From assembly GCF_000621525.1 (NCBI RefSeq), contig NZ_JHYC01000015.1, forward strand, positions 1 to 64,000: 64,000 nt of DNA. Reading direction: 5' to 3'. How positions within the stretch are numbered: position 1 is the first letter of the stretch; each line of letters starts with the position of its first letter. Of this stretch, positions 8,184 through 17,658 are shown piece after piece. Origin of the DNA: Legionella fairfieldensis ATCC 49588 (GTDB lineage Bacteria; Pseudomonadota; Gammaproteobacteria; Legionellales; Legionellaceae). Below the pieces are notes generated by a model. That model did no database searches. It saw only the letters and a program-made list of their open reading frames with translations, and was not told the origin of the DNA. The translations under genes and the position numbers were made by a program.

Positions 8184-9557
8184 CTATCCTGACTTGACAT
8201 TAAAACGTGAATCAATCCGCGAAATCAGTTGCTGATGGATATTATCAAATCCCCGATTGCTCATTATCAATACAGCATCACCGGAGCGTACGCTCTCGAC
8301 TAAAGCCTCAATCATTGCGCTTGTAGTAGGTAATAGTACATAAGGACAAGTCCACTCCTTGGCAAGGTCATCCAGATTAAATTGTTCAGGACTTAATATA
8401 TAAGCACCATCGACATCAGCTAATGCGCTTGCCATGGCATGGGCATGGACTCCTGTTTTCATTGTGTAAGAAGCAAACTCTAAAACAGCAAAAATACGCT
8501 GATGCCGATGGCTTTGTTTTAATGCGTGGATTGTTTTACTAATTGCCGTGGGATGATGAGCAAAATCATCATAAATAGTAATACCATGTCGATTGGCTTT
8601 CACTTCCAGACGGCGTTTGACGGGTTTAAATTCTGCCAGCGCATTTGCCGCTTCTTCTATATTTACTCCAGCATGAAAACTGGCAGCCAGTGCCGCAAGG
8701 CCGTTCTCAACATTAAATTGTCCAATTAAAGGCCATCTTACTTCCGTAACAGCCTGACCTTTATACCAGACACGAAATGCTTGTCCACTTTCTTCGAGCA
8801 ATTCAGCACGCCAGGTTGCATTACCATGCAAAGCCAAGTTATCTACAGGAGAAAAAACACCGCGATTAATGACCTCGTTCAAAGCGCTATCATCCCGCGG
8901 TTTGATCACGATTCCTTTACCCGGAATGGTTTTTAAATAGTAATGAAATTGTTGCTGAATTGCTGCAAGATTCGGGTAAATATCAGCATGATCAAATTCG
9001 AGATTATTTAAAATAGTAATTTCAGGACGATAGTGCATAAATTTTGGACGTTTATCAAAAAATGCTGAATCGTATTCGTCCGCTTCAATAATAAACCATT
9101 CTCCATGACCTGGCTGCGCGCTGGTATCAAAATTGGGTGCCACTCCTCCAATGAGAAAACCAGGATGTTTTCCTGTTTGATGAAGAATAAAAGCAAGCAT
9201 GGACGTCGTGGTAGTTTTGCCATGAGTTCCGGCAACAGCCATTACACGATAACGGGATAATATATTTTCAGCCAGCCATTGTGGGCCTGATGTATAATTT
9301 TTACCGGCATTAAGAACCGCTTCAAGAACAGGCATTCCGCGTTTAATCGCATTTCCCACAATGACACAATCGGCTTGTAAAGCCTGTCCAGTATCCTCAT
9401 AACCTTCAGTCCAGTTAATACCTTTGTCATGTAATAAGTCACTAACGGGTGGATAACAATTTTCATCACAACCTGTTACTTTGAAACCCGCCTCTTTAGC
9501 CAGTAAAGCCAAAGCGCTCATAAAAGTGCCACCAATACCTAAAATGTGTAAATGCAT
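8184..9557 (-). CDS. mpl: UDP-N-acetylmuramate:L-alanyl-gamma-D-glutamyl-meso-diaminopimelate ligase
   Basis: Mpl joins recycled murein tripeptide to UDP-MurNAc in the cytoplasm, feeding peptidoglycan recycling. The protein has 457 aa from the chosen start, as usual for the family. The N-terminal Rossmann part begins MHLHILGIGGTFM, the Mur-ligase ATP loop is AVAGTHGKTTTTS (about residue 108-120), and the central and C-terminal Mur ligase domains follow (FDHADIYPN, YDDFAHHPTAI). The ATG at 9557 is preferred because GAGGG lies five bases before it and the family motif starts there; an ATG at 9575 has no ribosome binding site. It follows a small membrane-protein gene and probably ends the yhdP transcript. 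Confidence 0.93.
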   Translation of the reverse strand: MHLHILGIGGTFMSALALLAKEAGFKVTGCDENCYPPVSDLLHDKGINWTEGYEDTGQALQADCVIVGNAIKRGMPVLEAVLNAGKNYTSGPQWLAENILSRYRVMAVAGTHGKTTTTSMLAFILHQTGKHPGFLIGGVAPNFDTSAQPGHGEWFIIEADEYDSAFFDKRPKFMHYRPEITILNNLEFDHADIYPNLAAIQQQFHYYLKTIPGKGIVIKPRDDSALNEVINRGVFSPVDNLALHGNATWRAELLEESGQAFRVWYKGQAVTEVRWPLIGQFNVENGLAALAASFHAGVNIEEAANALAEFKPVKRRLEVKANRHGITIYDDFAHHPTAISKTIHALKQSHRHQRIFAVLEFASYTMKTGVHAHAMASALADVDGAYILSPEQFNLDDLAKEWTCPYVLLPTTSAMIEALVESVRSGDAVLIMSNRGFDNIHQQLISRIDSRFNVKSG

Positions 9558-9565
9558 CATTGCCC

Positions 9566-10111
9566 TCATTGCCATAAGGAAACAGTTAAAATATTACAGG
9601 CCAGTAAACCAAAACTTGCCAATACAGCAGTTAATGAATCGGATTCCAGAGTATGTTTGTAGATATGTACCGTAACCAGAAACTGCCAGGCTATTAATAA
9701 CAAAGTAAAAATCAAGTAAATAATCGCTGTTACCAAGGCAAGGCCCTGATTTAACTGGTTATTAATAAGCATGGGGGTAACCAGCAATAAAGGAAAAGCA
9801 AAAAAATGAATAAGCAAGTGGCTAAATATTAATGTCGTTAGCGCTTGTAAGGTTCTGCCAGCCTTATGATAAATTTTAAGTAAAATATAAGTATAAACAA
9901 AATAAGAACACAGCAACGTTAAAACGGCTAAAATTGCTCGCAAAAAATTCAAATCTTGCCTTTCTGGTTCAGAAATCACTGATTGCAGGACAATTAACGA
10001 CACGAATAAAAACGAGACAATAAATAATAAAAAAGAAGAAGACGGTGTATTTCCCGGACTTTCTTTTAAAATCGCAACTTGCCAATAACGCTTAAAAAGC
10101 GTTTCCCACAT
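9566..10111 (-). CDS. Integral membrane protein of unknown function
   Basis: The predicted protein has 181 aa with about five hydrophobic segments: residues 27-47, 60-80, 88-115, 120-142 and 160-178. It has no catalytic motif that I recognise. The layout resembles small Yip1-like multi-pass proteins, but I cannot assign a family. The start ATG has AGGA seven bases upstream. It sits between yhdP and mpl on the same strand and ends nine bases before the chosen mpl start, so co-expression with envelope genes is likely. Confidence 0.75.
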   Translation of the reverse strand: MWETLFKRYWQVAILKESPGNTPSSSFLLFIVSFLFVSLIVLQSVISEPERQDLNFLRAILAVLTLLCSYFVYTYILLKIYHKAGRTLQALTTLIFSHLLIHFFAFPLLLVTPMLINNQLNQGLALVTAIIYLIFTLLLIAWQFLVTVHIYKHTLESDSLTAVLASFGLLACNILTVSLWQ

Positions 10112-10247
10112 ATGAGCATCCTATTTTATAATCATTTTTAAGTGTTCATGCCTATTCAAAAAACTGCCTATATTAACGTGAGTGAAACCTAAAATTTTCC
10201 CTGCTGAAAAAAAACAATCAAAACTCATGCCGAAATAACAGCTAACG

Positions 10248-13200
10248 TCAACTTGGTTGAGTTTTAACTTTTTTGATAATACTAACCTGTTGCACTATCG
10301 GTTTTTGCCACGGCCCCGAAATTTTATAGGTATAACCACTTATTGTCTGCATCCCCTGATTAATTAACCGACTGGCAACCCATGTTGCAAATCCTGCTAT
10401 AGGACCGCCCGCAATGGTAGCAACGACGGGTAAACTTGCCGTAATATGAGGGGAGATTTTTAAATCCACGTCATAAAGCTGTTTTGCAATATTTAAATCG
10501 CCTTTCATGCTGGCATAGGCTACCGGACCATCGATATAACTATTTTGCGTTCTCATGATCCCGTTTGCAAGACTAAAATTCCCTCGAAATTGATCAAAAC
10601 TGTAACCGTCTTTGGCTAAATCACTAAAATCCAATTTAAGTCGGCGTGGGATAGTTTGTAGGCTAAGAATACTTAAAAGTTTTCCTAAACCTAATTTTTC
10701 TTCTGTGTCAGGACTTAAATGGGTAATACGACCGTCTTTAAGGCCAATGGCAATTTGACCCTTTACTTTTTCCAGCGCAAAATTGAACAAACCATCAGGC
10801 CAACTGCCTTGAAAACGTAATTCACCTTGCCTGGCCTCAAGCGCCGCTGGACTAATTTTCCAACGTTGTAAACTTTTCGCCAAATCATTAATATGTAAAT
10901 CCCCCTGCAATGTGGTGGTATTTATTTTTTCATGCTGCTTCCATTCTCCTTTTGCAGTCAGGAAATAAGAAGGCGATTTTATTTTGCAGAAGTCAAGCCG
11001 CCAGCTATGAGGTAAGGATTTTGCTTTTAAACTTACTTCGCCCAGATCCAGTTCCCCCCATTGAAAAGAATCAATCTGTAAATCAAGATTAGGTAAATCC
11101 GCAGGTTTAAGACCCGAATTAGACACGTTATTTTTTAAAGCAACCTTTTCAACACGTAATTTGTTAAATCGTCCTGTTAGGCTATTGGTTTTCTTCTGAT
11201 AATGTAAATTAGCCACAAGCTTGGGCTGTTGTAAATAAATAGACCATTCTTCTTTAGCTAAACTCGCTACTTTAACAACCAGATCTTTATAGTATTCTTT
11301 CCCTATTATGGCTTCCTTTAATTGAATATCAATTCGATGTATTACATCAAATAAGGAAGACTCCCCTGCGGACTGCATCAGCTTTCTTTTAGTAGCAAGC
11401 CACTGTTGAAGATCAAACGAAACTAAAGAACCAGTGATCTCCAAACCTTCCCGATTATGCGCCAAAGCATCGCCTTGACCTAAAAATAGCTGCCCTCTTT
11501 TTAATTCAAACTTATCATTTAGACTGGAAAACCATAAATCACTACTTAAACGATTATCATAATTAAAACGCAATCTGGTTGTCTTTTTGTTACCAAAATC
11601 AATATTCAGGGTCAAAGGGGTGCTTAATTCAGCCGGTTTTCCTAATGGGGGAGGCAAGTCAACACCGAGTCCTTCCATTGAAGTTTGTATTTGTAAATGA
11701 GATTGTTCCTGGGGGTTATCAGTTAAGAGGAGTTTGCTTTTTAATTCCATTGTCCCATGTAATATGGCAAACAAAGGCAGATTAAATTTTTTAGCCAAAA
11801 TTTCTATGGGTAGTTCCCCTTCCATTTTTACTTGCGTATAAGGTTTAGGGGCATGCACTGATTGAATAGACAGGGTGGTCGGCATATCAAACACAAGCGC
11901 TTTCAAATTACTGTTTAAAACACCATCCTGATTAAACTGTAAAGAACCATTTAAATCTTTTAATTCCACATCATCCATGCTGTGATGTACTGTAAGATTA
12001 TTCGCTTGAAAATTAATAGTACCCAGTGCAAGTACCGAATCATTCTCAGGGTAAAGTGGAATCTCTAATTGTAAATCAAGATCTAATAAACCTTGCATTT
12101 TTAACCTCTTTAAAGCAGATAAATTTTTTCTCAAAGGCGAAGAAAAAACGTAAGCCAACGCTTTATCAGATTTGGTATTTACCCTACTATGGATGAGAAG
12201 TGTTTCTCTATCCAATCCAATATCATCAATTCGCAAATTCCCCTGTTTCACGACTATCTTTTTAAGATTAGCCTGAATAATATCCGCTTCAAGGGTACGT
12301 TTATTTATTCGTAAATAACTTTCTATATTTTTAGTAAGAGGCCACTGAGAGGTAAATAGTAAATCAACACCACTTAAATGGCTCGTGATGGTGAAATTAC
12401 CTGGATTTTTATCAAAGGGAAAATCAGCAAGAGGACCATTAATTACTACCATTCCATTTGCATTTTTAATGCGTTTAATGTTTTGTTTAAACCAAGCCTC
12501 CAGTTTAGGTTTTAAGTGTTTGGATGGAAGATAAGGTAACCAATATTGGGCTTCTTTTGCTGAAAATTGTGCAGTGATATTCATCTCTCCGGGCGAAGTC
12601 GCCGAAATTTTATCAATCTGGCCTCTTGCATTAAACAAAAGATTAGGATGATCCAGACTCAATTGTTCTATGTGAATACGTCGGCCTTCACTCAATTCCT
12701 GCCAGTTTAAAGCGGCGTTAAGCCTTGCAAACGTAAGGGAGGGCTGTTTTCGCGAAGTAAGTTTTACATGCTTACCCTCGAACAGCAAACGTCCCTCATT
12801 GGGTTGCCAATAAAGAACACCGGAAAGATTATTAATACCAGGTTGATTATCATAAGCCTGCCATCCCAATCCAGAGAAACGAGTTAAAATAGTATCAACA
12901 TTGTGTTTTGTAAATTGAACCTGCGTATCATGAAAATGTCCCTGGGGCTTTCTTGCCATCACATTTTTTATAGAAGAAGGCCATAAATAGGCAGTAGAGC
13001 GAAGAGGCTCAATCAAGAGATTTTTTATAAACAGAAAATAAGTATCCTTATTCTTCTGATAACGAAGCGCCAACGTGTTTTCCGGCCAACGGATATTATT
13101 TGCTTCAAGTTGCAAACGATCACCCGTTAACAGCCAACCCTCTTTAGTCTGCTTCCAGGCTAAATTTGCTTTTATGGTCTGGATTAAATGCTTTTTTTTC

Positions 13201-14108
13201 TCTTGCTTGTCAATTAAGGCAAGACGATGGAAATCCAGCCTGGTCTGCACATTTTTCCATTGCCCTTTTGCCAAATCAGCCCAAAGCCGAATATTTCCCT
13301 GACCATCCAATAATTGCAGACGTGATAATGTGGCAAACTCCTGCCATTGGGCTGGTAATAAGTTTTGGACAGAGAAAAAAAGATGTCCATTGATCTTTTG
13401 AACCGTGTCAGGATCCAAATGCAGATCAGCAAGGAGCTGAAAATGTGTACCAATCGCTTGTGCAAGCGAACCCTTTCCTTTGATAAGATAATGCCCTCTT
13501 CGGTTAATCGCAGTAAGATTAAGTTTTTCCAGGGGAATAAGGGTTCCATCCTGGAGGTAAACAGTAGCCGACAGATTTTTAATAATGATTTTTTGCTGTG
13601 CTAAAACCCAGGCCAATACAGGCTGATAAGAAGTCGTATCAAAAATCATTTTCTGCTTATCATAGCCGTCTATTCGCCATTGATTATTTTTTTGATGTAA
13701 ACTTAAATGAAGATCATCAAGAAAAAGAATTCCTGGTTGAATTTGCCAATGTAAAATTGAACTAAGCAGATTAATTCCCACGAATAATTTATTCAATCTG
13801 GCAACTTCTTTTTCGCCATTCGCCACACTAACCTGATTGAGTTTAATCACCGGCTCAAACCAATACCACCCTGTTTCCATGGCGCTAACCGTTACCTGTC
13901 CACCTAACAAAACTGATAAATGTTGTTCAACTTCTGTTTTATACTGTTTTGCCCACGGAGTGAGGGCGCGAAAAAGGCTGGAAATAACAGCGGCTGTAAT
14001 AATGCCTACAGCCAAAACTATCCAGCATCGTTTTAAAAATTTAGTCACTACGTTTTGTCGAAAAATGGTCAGAGTTTTTACTATACCATTGCTTTTGCGC
14101 ATACTCAT
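10248..14108 (-). CDS. yhdP: YhdP family AsmA-like envelope lipid-transport protein
   Basis: A 1286-aa protein with one N-terminal membrane anchor (CWIVLAVGIITAAVISSLF) and a very long periplasmic beta-rich region. It has the DUF3971 and AsmA-type C-terminal features of YhdP (for example the GPIAGFATWVASRLIN and YKISGPW motifs near the end). YhdP, TamB and YdbH are bridge-like proteins implicated in moving phospholipid between inner and outer membranes in Enterobacteria. The ATG at 14108 is chosen because AAAAGGAAAG stands five bases before it; an in-frame Met further upstream lacks this. The chosen start lies inside fliJ (68-base overlap), tying its translation to the end of the flagellar operon. 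Confidence 0.88.
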   Translation of the reverse strand: MSMRKSNGIVKTLTIFRQNVVTKFLKRCWIVLAVGIITAAVISSLFRALTPWAKQYKTEVEQHLSVLLGGQVTVSAMETGWYWFEPVIKLNQVSVANGEKEVARLNKLFVGINLLSSILHWQIQPGILFLDDLHLSLHQKNNQWRIDGYDKQKMIFDTTSYQPVLAWVLAQQKIIIKNLSATVYLQDGTLIPLEKLNLTAINRRGHYLIKGKGSLAQAIGTHFQLLADLHLDPDTVQKINGHLFFSVQNLLPAQWQEFATLSRLQLLDGQGNIRLWADLAKGQWKNVQTRLDFHRLALIDKQEKKKHLIQTIKANLAWKQTKEGWLLTGDRLQLEANNIRWPENTLALRYQKNKDTYFLFIKNLLIEPLRSTAYLWPSSIKNVMARKPQGHFHDTQVQFTKHNVDTILTRFSGLGWQAYDNQPGINNLSGVLYWQPNEGRLLFEGKHVKLTSRKQPSLTFARLNAALNWQELSEGRRIHIEQLSLDHPNLLFNARGQIDKISATSPGEMNITAQFSAKEAQYWLPYLPSKHLKPKLEAWFKQNIKRIKNANGMVVINGPLADFPFDKNPGNFTITSHLSGVDLLFTSQWPLTKNIESYLRINKRTLEADIIQANLKKIVVKQGNLRIDDIGLDRETLLIHSRVNTKSDKALAYVFSSPLRKNLSALKRLKMQGLLDLDLQLEIPLYPENDSVLALGTINFQANNLTVHHSMDDVELKDLNGSLQFNQDGVLNSNLKALVFDMPTTLSIQSVHAPKPYTQVKMEGELPIEILAKKFNLPLFAILHGTMELKSKLLLTDNPQEQSHLQIQTSMEGLGVDLPPPLGKPAELSTPLTLNIDFGNKKTTRLRFNYDNRLSSDLWFSSLNDKFELKRGQLFLGQGDALAHNREGLEITGSLVSFDLQQWLATKRKLMQSAGESSLFDVIHRIDIQLKEAIIGKEYYKDLVVKVASLAKEEWSIYLQQPKLVANLHYQKKTNSLTGRFNKLRVEKVALKNNVSNSGLKPADLPNLDLQIDSFQWGELDLGEVSLKAKSLPHSWRLDFCKIKSPSYFLTAKGEWKQHEKINTTTLQGDLHINDLAKSLQRWKISPAALEARQGELRFQGSWPDGLFNFALEKVKGQIAIGLKDGRITHLSPDTEEKLGLGKLLSILSLQTIPRRLKLDFSDLAKDGYSFDQFRGNFSLANGIMRTQNSYIDGPVAYASMKGDLNIAKQLYDVDLKISPHITASLPVVATIAGGPIAGFATWVASRLINQGMQTISGYTYKISGPWQKPIVQQVSIIKKVKTQPS

Positions 14109-14514
14109 CACTTTCCTTTTGTTCTGCGCGTTCTTTTTTTGCTTTTTCTTGCTGTTCAACGCGTTCTATTAACCGTTTTACTGCATCCTGCTCGGATTTT
14201 GCTCGCAAATAACTGGCTTCACTACGTGAACGTATTTTTGCAAACTGAGCCAGTTGCTGATTTAATTGAGTAAGTGCACTATCAAGTTGTGCAATAAAAT
14301 CAATACGATTGCGTATATGCCCTACCGTACACCCCGCATCACCAATATCTGTCAATTGCTGCATGTAGTCATTGCGATAACCAACTAATTGTTCATGGCG
14401 CGCTTTTCCTGTAATAAACTGCTCTCGTGCCTGCGCCAAAACCTCGGCAGCGCGTCGTGTCGCCTGTTCTTTTATCGCGAATAAATGCAATAAGCGCTCA
14501 AGACGTTGACTCAT
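14041..14514 (-). CDS. fliJ: Flagellar export chaperone/ATPase stalk FliJ
   Basis: The 157-aa protein is almost entirely coiled coil, rich in Glu, Gln, Arg and Ala, with a highly charged tail (EKAKKERAEQKESDEY). FliJ inserts in the FliI hexamer like the gamma subunit of F-ATPase and links it to FlhA. The sequence itself is weakly conserved. The assignment rests on length, coiled-coil character and position nine bases after fliI. The 3' end overlaps the start of yhdP. Confidence 0.85.
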   Translation of the reverse strand: MSQRLERLLHLFAIKEQATRRAAEVLAQAREQFITGKARHEQLVGYRNDYMQQLTDIGDAGCTVGHIRNRIDFIAQLDSALTQLNQQLAQFAKIRSRSEASYLRAKSEQDAVKRLIERVEQQEKAKKERAEQKESDEYAQKQWYSKNSDHFSTKRSD

Positions 14515-14523
14515 CGTTATTCT

Positions 14524-15864
14524 TTATTCCTCCAGTGAATCAGCCAATTGAGTCAGCATAGTCAAGCTGGTTTCGAAGTCCACTTTTTCTTCCATTCCCT
14601 GGATAATATAATCTCTGATTTTTTCACGGCAAGCGATCGCTTTATCGACTTGCTGATCATGACCTTTCGTATAAGCACCTAATAAAATAAGATCTTTGTT
14701 TTTCTCATAAAGGGACAGGTATTTTTTTAATAATAACATTTGTTTCATTTGGGCATCCGACACAATAGCAGGCATAACCCGGCTAATAGATGCTTCAAGA
14801 TCAATAGCCGGAAACTGTCCTGATTCGGCCAACTCTCTGTTTAGCACAATATGACCGTCAAGAATTGCTCGTGCTGCATCAGCAATGGGGTCCTGCTGAT
14901 CATCTCCCTCAGTTAATACGGTATAAAAAGCTGTAATCGAACCTGATCCAGGCATCCCATTTCCTGCTCGTTCCACTAATTGGGGTAATTTGGCAAAAAC
15001 AGAAGGCGGATAACCTTTGGTGGCTGGTGGTTCTCCTATTGATAAAGCAATTTCTCGTTGCGCCTGCGCAAAACGGGTTAGAGAATCCATTAATAAAAGC
15101 ACATGTTTGCCTTTATCACGAAAATACTCTGCAATGCTGGTTGCTACCATTGCGCCGTGCAAACGCATAAGAGGGCTTTCATCAGCAGGAGCCGCTATTA
15201 CAACCGATCTTTTCAGACCCTCTTCACCTAAGTTACTCTCAATAAATTCCTTGACCTCCCGACCCCGCTCGCCAATCAATCCAACTACAACCATATCTGC
15301 CGCAGTAAATCGAGTCATCATTGCAAGCAATACTGACTTTCCTACACCCGAGCCTGCAAAAAGACCGATACGCTGCCCACGTCCGACCGTCAGTAAGCCA
15401 TTAATAGCCTTAATACCCACATCCAGAGGCGTGTCAATCGTCGCGCGCTTTAAAGGATTAAACAAGGAACTGATTAAGGGATAACTCTCGTTAATTTCCA
15501 GAGGGCAACCTTCGTCTATCGGGGCACCGCCCCCGTTTAATATTCTGCCCAATAGATTAAATCCCACACCCACCTGGGCAACTTGTCCACTGGGTATAAT
15601 AGGCATACCAGGCGCAATACCTTGGGTATGTCCTATCGACATCAAATAAGCATTTTTGTTATCAAAACCGACAACCTCTGCCTCAACTTGCTTTTTACTA
15701 TCAATTTTAACCCAACAACGTGCACCCACAGGCTGTTGAAAACCCCGGGCCTCCAGGGTTAATCCAATGGCTCGGCTAACACGGCCGCAGCGTACCAGGC
15801 CCGAAGCGGGTTTGGTACGCATCATCTGTAAAATTTTAACTAACTGAGACTGGTAAGTTATCAT
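14524..15864 (-). CDS. fliI: Flagellum-specific ATPase FliI
   Basis: The 446-aa protein is the expected length. It has the Walker A loop [11 protein letters not shown] (about residue 167-177), a Walker B region [18 protein letters not shown], and the F/V-type ATPase signature around [16 protein letters not shown]. FliI energises export of flagellar axial proteins and acts with FliH and FliJ at the base of the export gate. The start codon overlaps the fliH stop (ATGA), indicating translational coupling. Confidence 0.97.
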   Translation of the reverse strand: MITYQSQLVKILQMMRTKPASGLVRCGRVSRAIGLTLEARGFQQPVGARCWVKIDSKKQVEAEVVGFDNKNAYLMSIGHTQGIAPGMPIIPSGQVAQVGVGFNLLGRILNGGGAPIDEGCPLEINESYPLISSLFNPLKRATIDTPLDVGIKAINGLLTVGRGQRIGLFAGSGVGKSVLLAMMTRFTAADMVVVGLIGERGREVKEFIESNLGEEGLKRSVVIAAPADESPLMRLHGAMVATSIAEYFRDKGKHVLLLMDSLTRFAQAQREIALSIGEPPATKGYPPSVFAKLPQLVERAGNGMPGSGSITAFYTVLTEGDDQQDPIADAARAILDGHIVLNRELAESGQFPAIDLEASISRVMPAIVSDAQMKQMLLLKKYLSLYEKNKDLILLGAYTKGHDQQVDKAIACREKIRDYIIQGMEEKVDFETSLTMLTQLADSLEE

Positions 15865-16508
15865 GATATTTCATCAGGGGCAGGTTCATCCGTACTGTCA
15901 TTGTTATCCTGTAGATAAGACTTGAACAACGTCTGGAGTCTTGTTTTTAAACGGCCATCCAGTTCGCTATATTCATCTTTTATATAAAAATCCCCTCTGG
16001 ATAAGGCGGGATCAGCAATTAAAACCCGTGTTAAATCAGGTTGGGAGTTTTTAAAATTATCGAGTAAATATTCCACATCCAGAGGATGCATCGCTAATTG
16101 TTTATTCCCTTGTAAGCCAGGAAGTTCCTGTTTAATCGCATCGATTAACACTGCCAATTTTTCCGGATGGACAGATAATTCGATACCAATACACGCTTCA
16201 CATATCCAGATTATCGTTTGGACAATTTCTTTGTTTAATTCGCTATCCACGATAGCAAGAGGGTGTTGAAAAAAATGAATCCACTCACCTAATTCCTGCT
16301 GCTTTTGCTGAACATGAATTTCAGCTTGCCGTAAACCTTCCTGATAACCTTCCTGTTTTGCCTGTTCACGTAATCGTTCACATTCTTTGGCTAACTCCTC
16401 CTTTTCATCAATTTCAGAAACAGGCTCTGGCTCCGGTATTTTAATATCCCAAACATCAAAAGCGTCTTTATCTTTTTCTTCATACAAGGGTTGAAAATCA
16501 TTATCCAC
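15861..16508 (-). CDS. fliH: Flagellar assembly protein FliH
   Basis: FliH tethers FliI to the C ring and regulates its ATPase. The protein begins with an acidic region ([23 protein letters not shown]). A charged coiled coil follows (about 45-85, with [15 protein letters not shown]), and then the conserved C-terminal FliH/T3SS-stator domain. The start is unusual. The first in-frame possibility is TTG at 16529 with a poor site, whereas GTG at 16508 has AAGGA six bases upstream and gives 215 aa; I prefer the GTG. A 156-base gap separates it from fliG, so it may have its own promoter, though I see no clear sigma-54 or sigma-28 match there. Confidence 0.9.
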   Translation of the reverse strand: MDNDFQPLYEEKDKDAFDVWDIKIPEPEPVSEIDEKEELAKECERLREQAKQEGYQEGLRQAEIHVQQKQQELGEWIHFFQHPLAIVDSELNKEIVQTIIWICEACIGIELSVHPEKLAVLIDAIKQELPGLQGNKQLAMHPLDVEYLLDNFKNSQPDLTRVLIADPALSRGDFYIKDEYSELDGRLKTRLQTLFKSYLQDNNDSTDEPAPDEIS

Positions 16509-16664
16509 ATAAAATCCTTTTACTTGCAAAGCTTATTATTAGCTTACCCGATAGCTCAAATGCGATTAAAATATGTTCTTTTTACAACAACCGTGTTCCT
16601 GTGTCCCCACGCAACAAGGCTTCTGAATAACAGAAAATTTTCAGTCGTGGAATAACATTTTATT

Positions 16665-17654
16665 TTAAATCATTTCCTCACCACCTTTAGTACCCAAGGC
16701 TATTTTACCTTCCTCTGCGAGACTTCTGGCTATTGCGAGAATATCTCTTTGCGCGCGTTCTACTTCACTCACTTTTACCGGACCCTGCATTTCCAAATCA
16801 TCCCGTAACAAATCTGAAGCCCTTTTAGACATATTGCCAAAAATCTTTTCTTTTACAGGTTCTGTAGTTCCTTTTAAGGCCAGCAAAAGTGAGTCTGTCG
16901 ATACATCACGCAGTAAAATCTGAATACTGCGATTATCCATATCGACCAGATTTTCAAAAACAAACATTTTATCTTTAATCTTATTGCAAAGATCTTCATC
17001 CCACTGATTAATTTTATTGAGTACATCAGACTCAACCGATCCTTCCAAAAAATTAATCACATCAGCGACGCTTTTAATTCCCCCGGCAGAAGCTATTTTT
17101 CCCACTTTCTGCCCGCTCAACTGTTTTTCAATAACATGTCCCAATTCAGAAATAGCTTCTGGTTTAACCGTATCTATAGTACACATACGCAGTAAGACTT
17201 CGGCACGTCTCTCGGGTAAAAAATAACTTACCACTTCAGCGGCCTGTTCGCTATCCAGATGAATAAGAATAGTAGCAATAATTTGCGGGTGTTCGTTACG
17301 AATAACATCGGCAATCAGCCGGGCATCCAGCCATTTTAGACGATTAAGACCACTGTCTTTGTCTGAAACCAGAATTCTGTCAATAAAAGGGATCGCGTTT
17401 TCTTCGCCGAGCGCGTTAATAAGAATGGTCCGTAAATAATTCTCCGCATCCACCGTAAGACTGGTCTGATCTTCAATGGCATTTAGAAATTCACCCAGCA
17501 CTCCTTGCATTTTAGCCTTACTCACACTACTCATCGTTGAAATAGCCATCCCCACTTTTTGCACCTGTCTGGGTTCCAGGTGCTTCAGTACCTCAGCAGC
17601 ATTTTTCTCACCCATGCCGAGCAGTAAAATTGCAGCCCGTTCAATACCATCCAT
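16665..17654 (-). CDS. fliG: Flagellar motor switch protein FliG
   Basis: The 329-aa protein has typical FliG length and N-terminal, middle and C-terminal armadillo-like domains. Visible motifs are EHPQIIATIL in the middle domain and the charged torque helix region around VDMDNRSIQILLRDVSTDSLLLALKG in the C-terminal domain. It couples the FliF ring to FliM and generates torque with the MotCD stators. The ATG at 17654 (MDGIERAAILLLGMG) is chosen because GAGAGGG lies seven bases upstream and the family starts here. It follows fliF with a four-base gap. Confidence 0.96.
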   Translation of the reverse strand: MDGIERAAILLLGMGEKNAAEVLKHLEPRQVQKVGMAISTMSSVSKAKMQGVLGEFLNAIEDQTSLTVDAENYLRTILINALGEENAIPFIDRILVSDKDSGLNRLKWLDARLIADVIRNEHPQIIATILIHLDSEQAAEVVSYFLPERRAEVLLRMCTIDTVKPEAISELGHVIEKQLSGQKVGKIASAGGIKSVADVINFLEGSVESDVLNKINQWDEDLCNKIKDKMFVFENLVDMDNRSIQILLRDVSTDSLLLALKGTTEPVKEKIFGNMSKRASDLLRDDLEMQGPVKVSEVERAQRDILAIARSLAEEGKIALGTKGGEEMI

Positions 17655-17658
17655 ATGA

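Noticed and set aside
15017-15484. 155-codon plus-strand open frame within fliI
   Set aside because: It lies antisense to conserved fliI codons and has no start signal or recognisable product.
16548-16556. CCCGATAG near fliH and fleR as sigma-28 (-10) boxes
   Set aside because: The sigma-28 -35 element TAAA is not at the required 15-base distance, and the orientations do not fit the genes.
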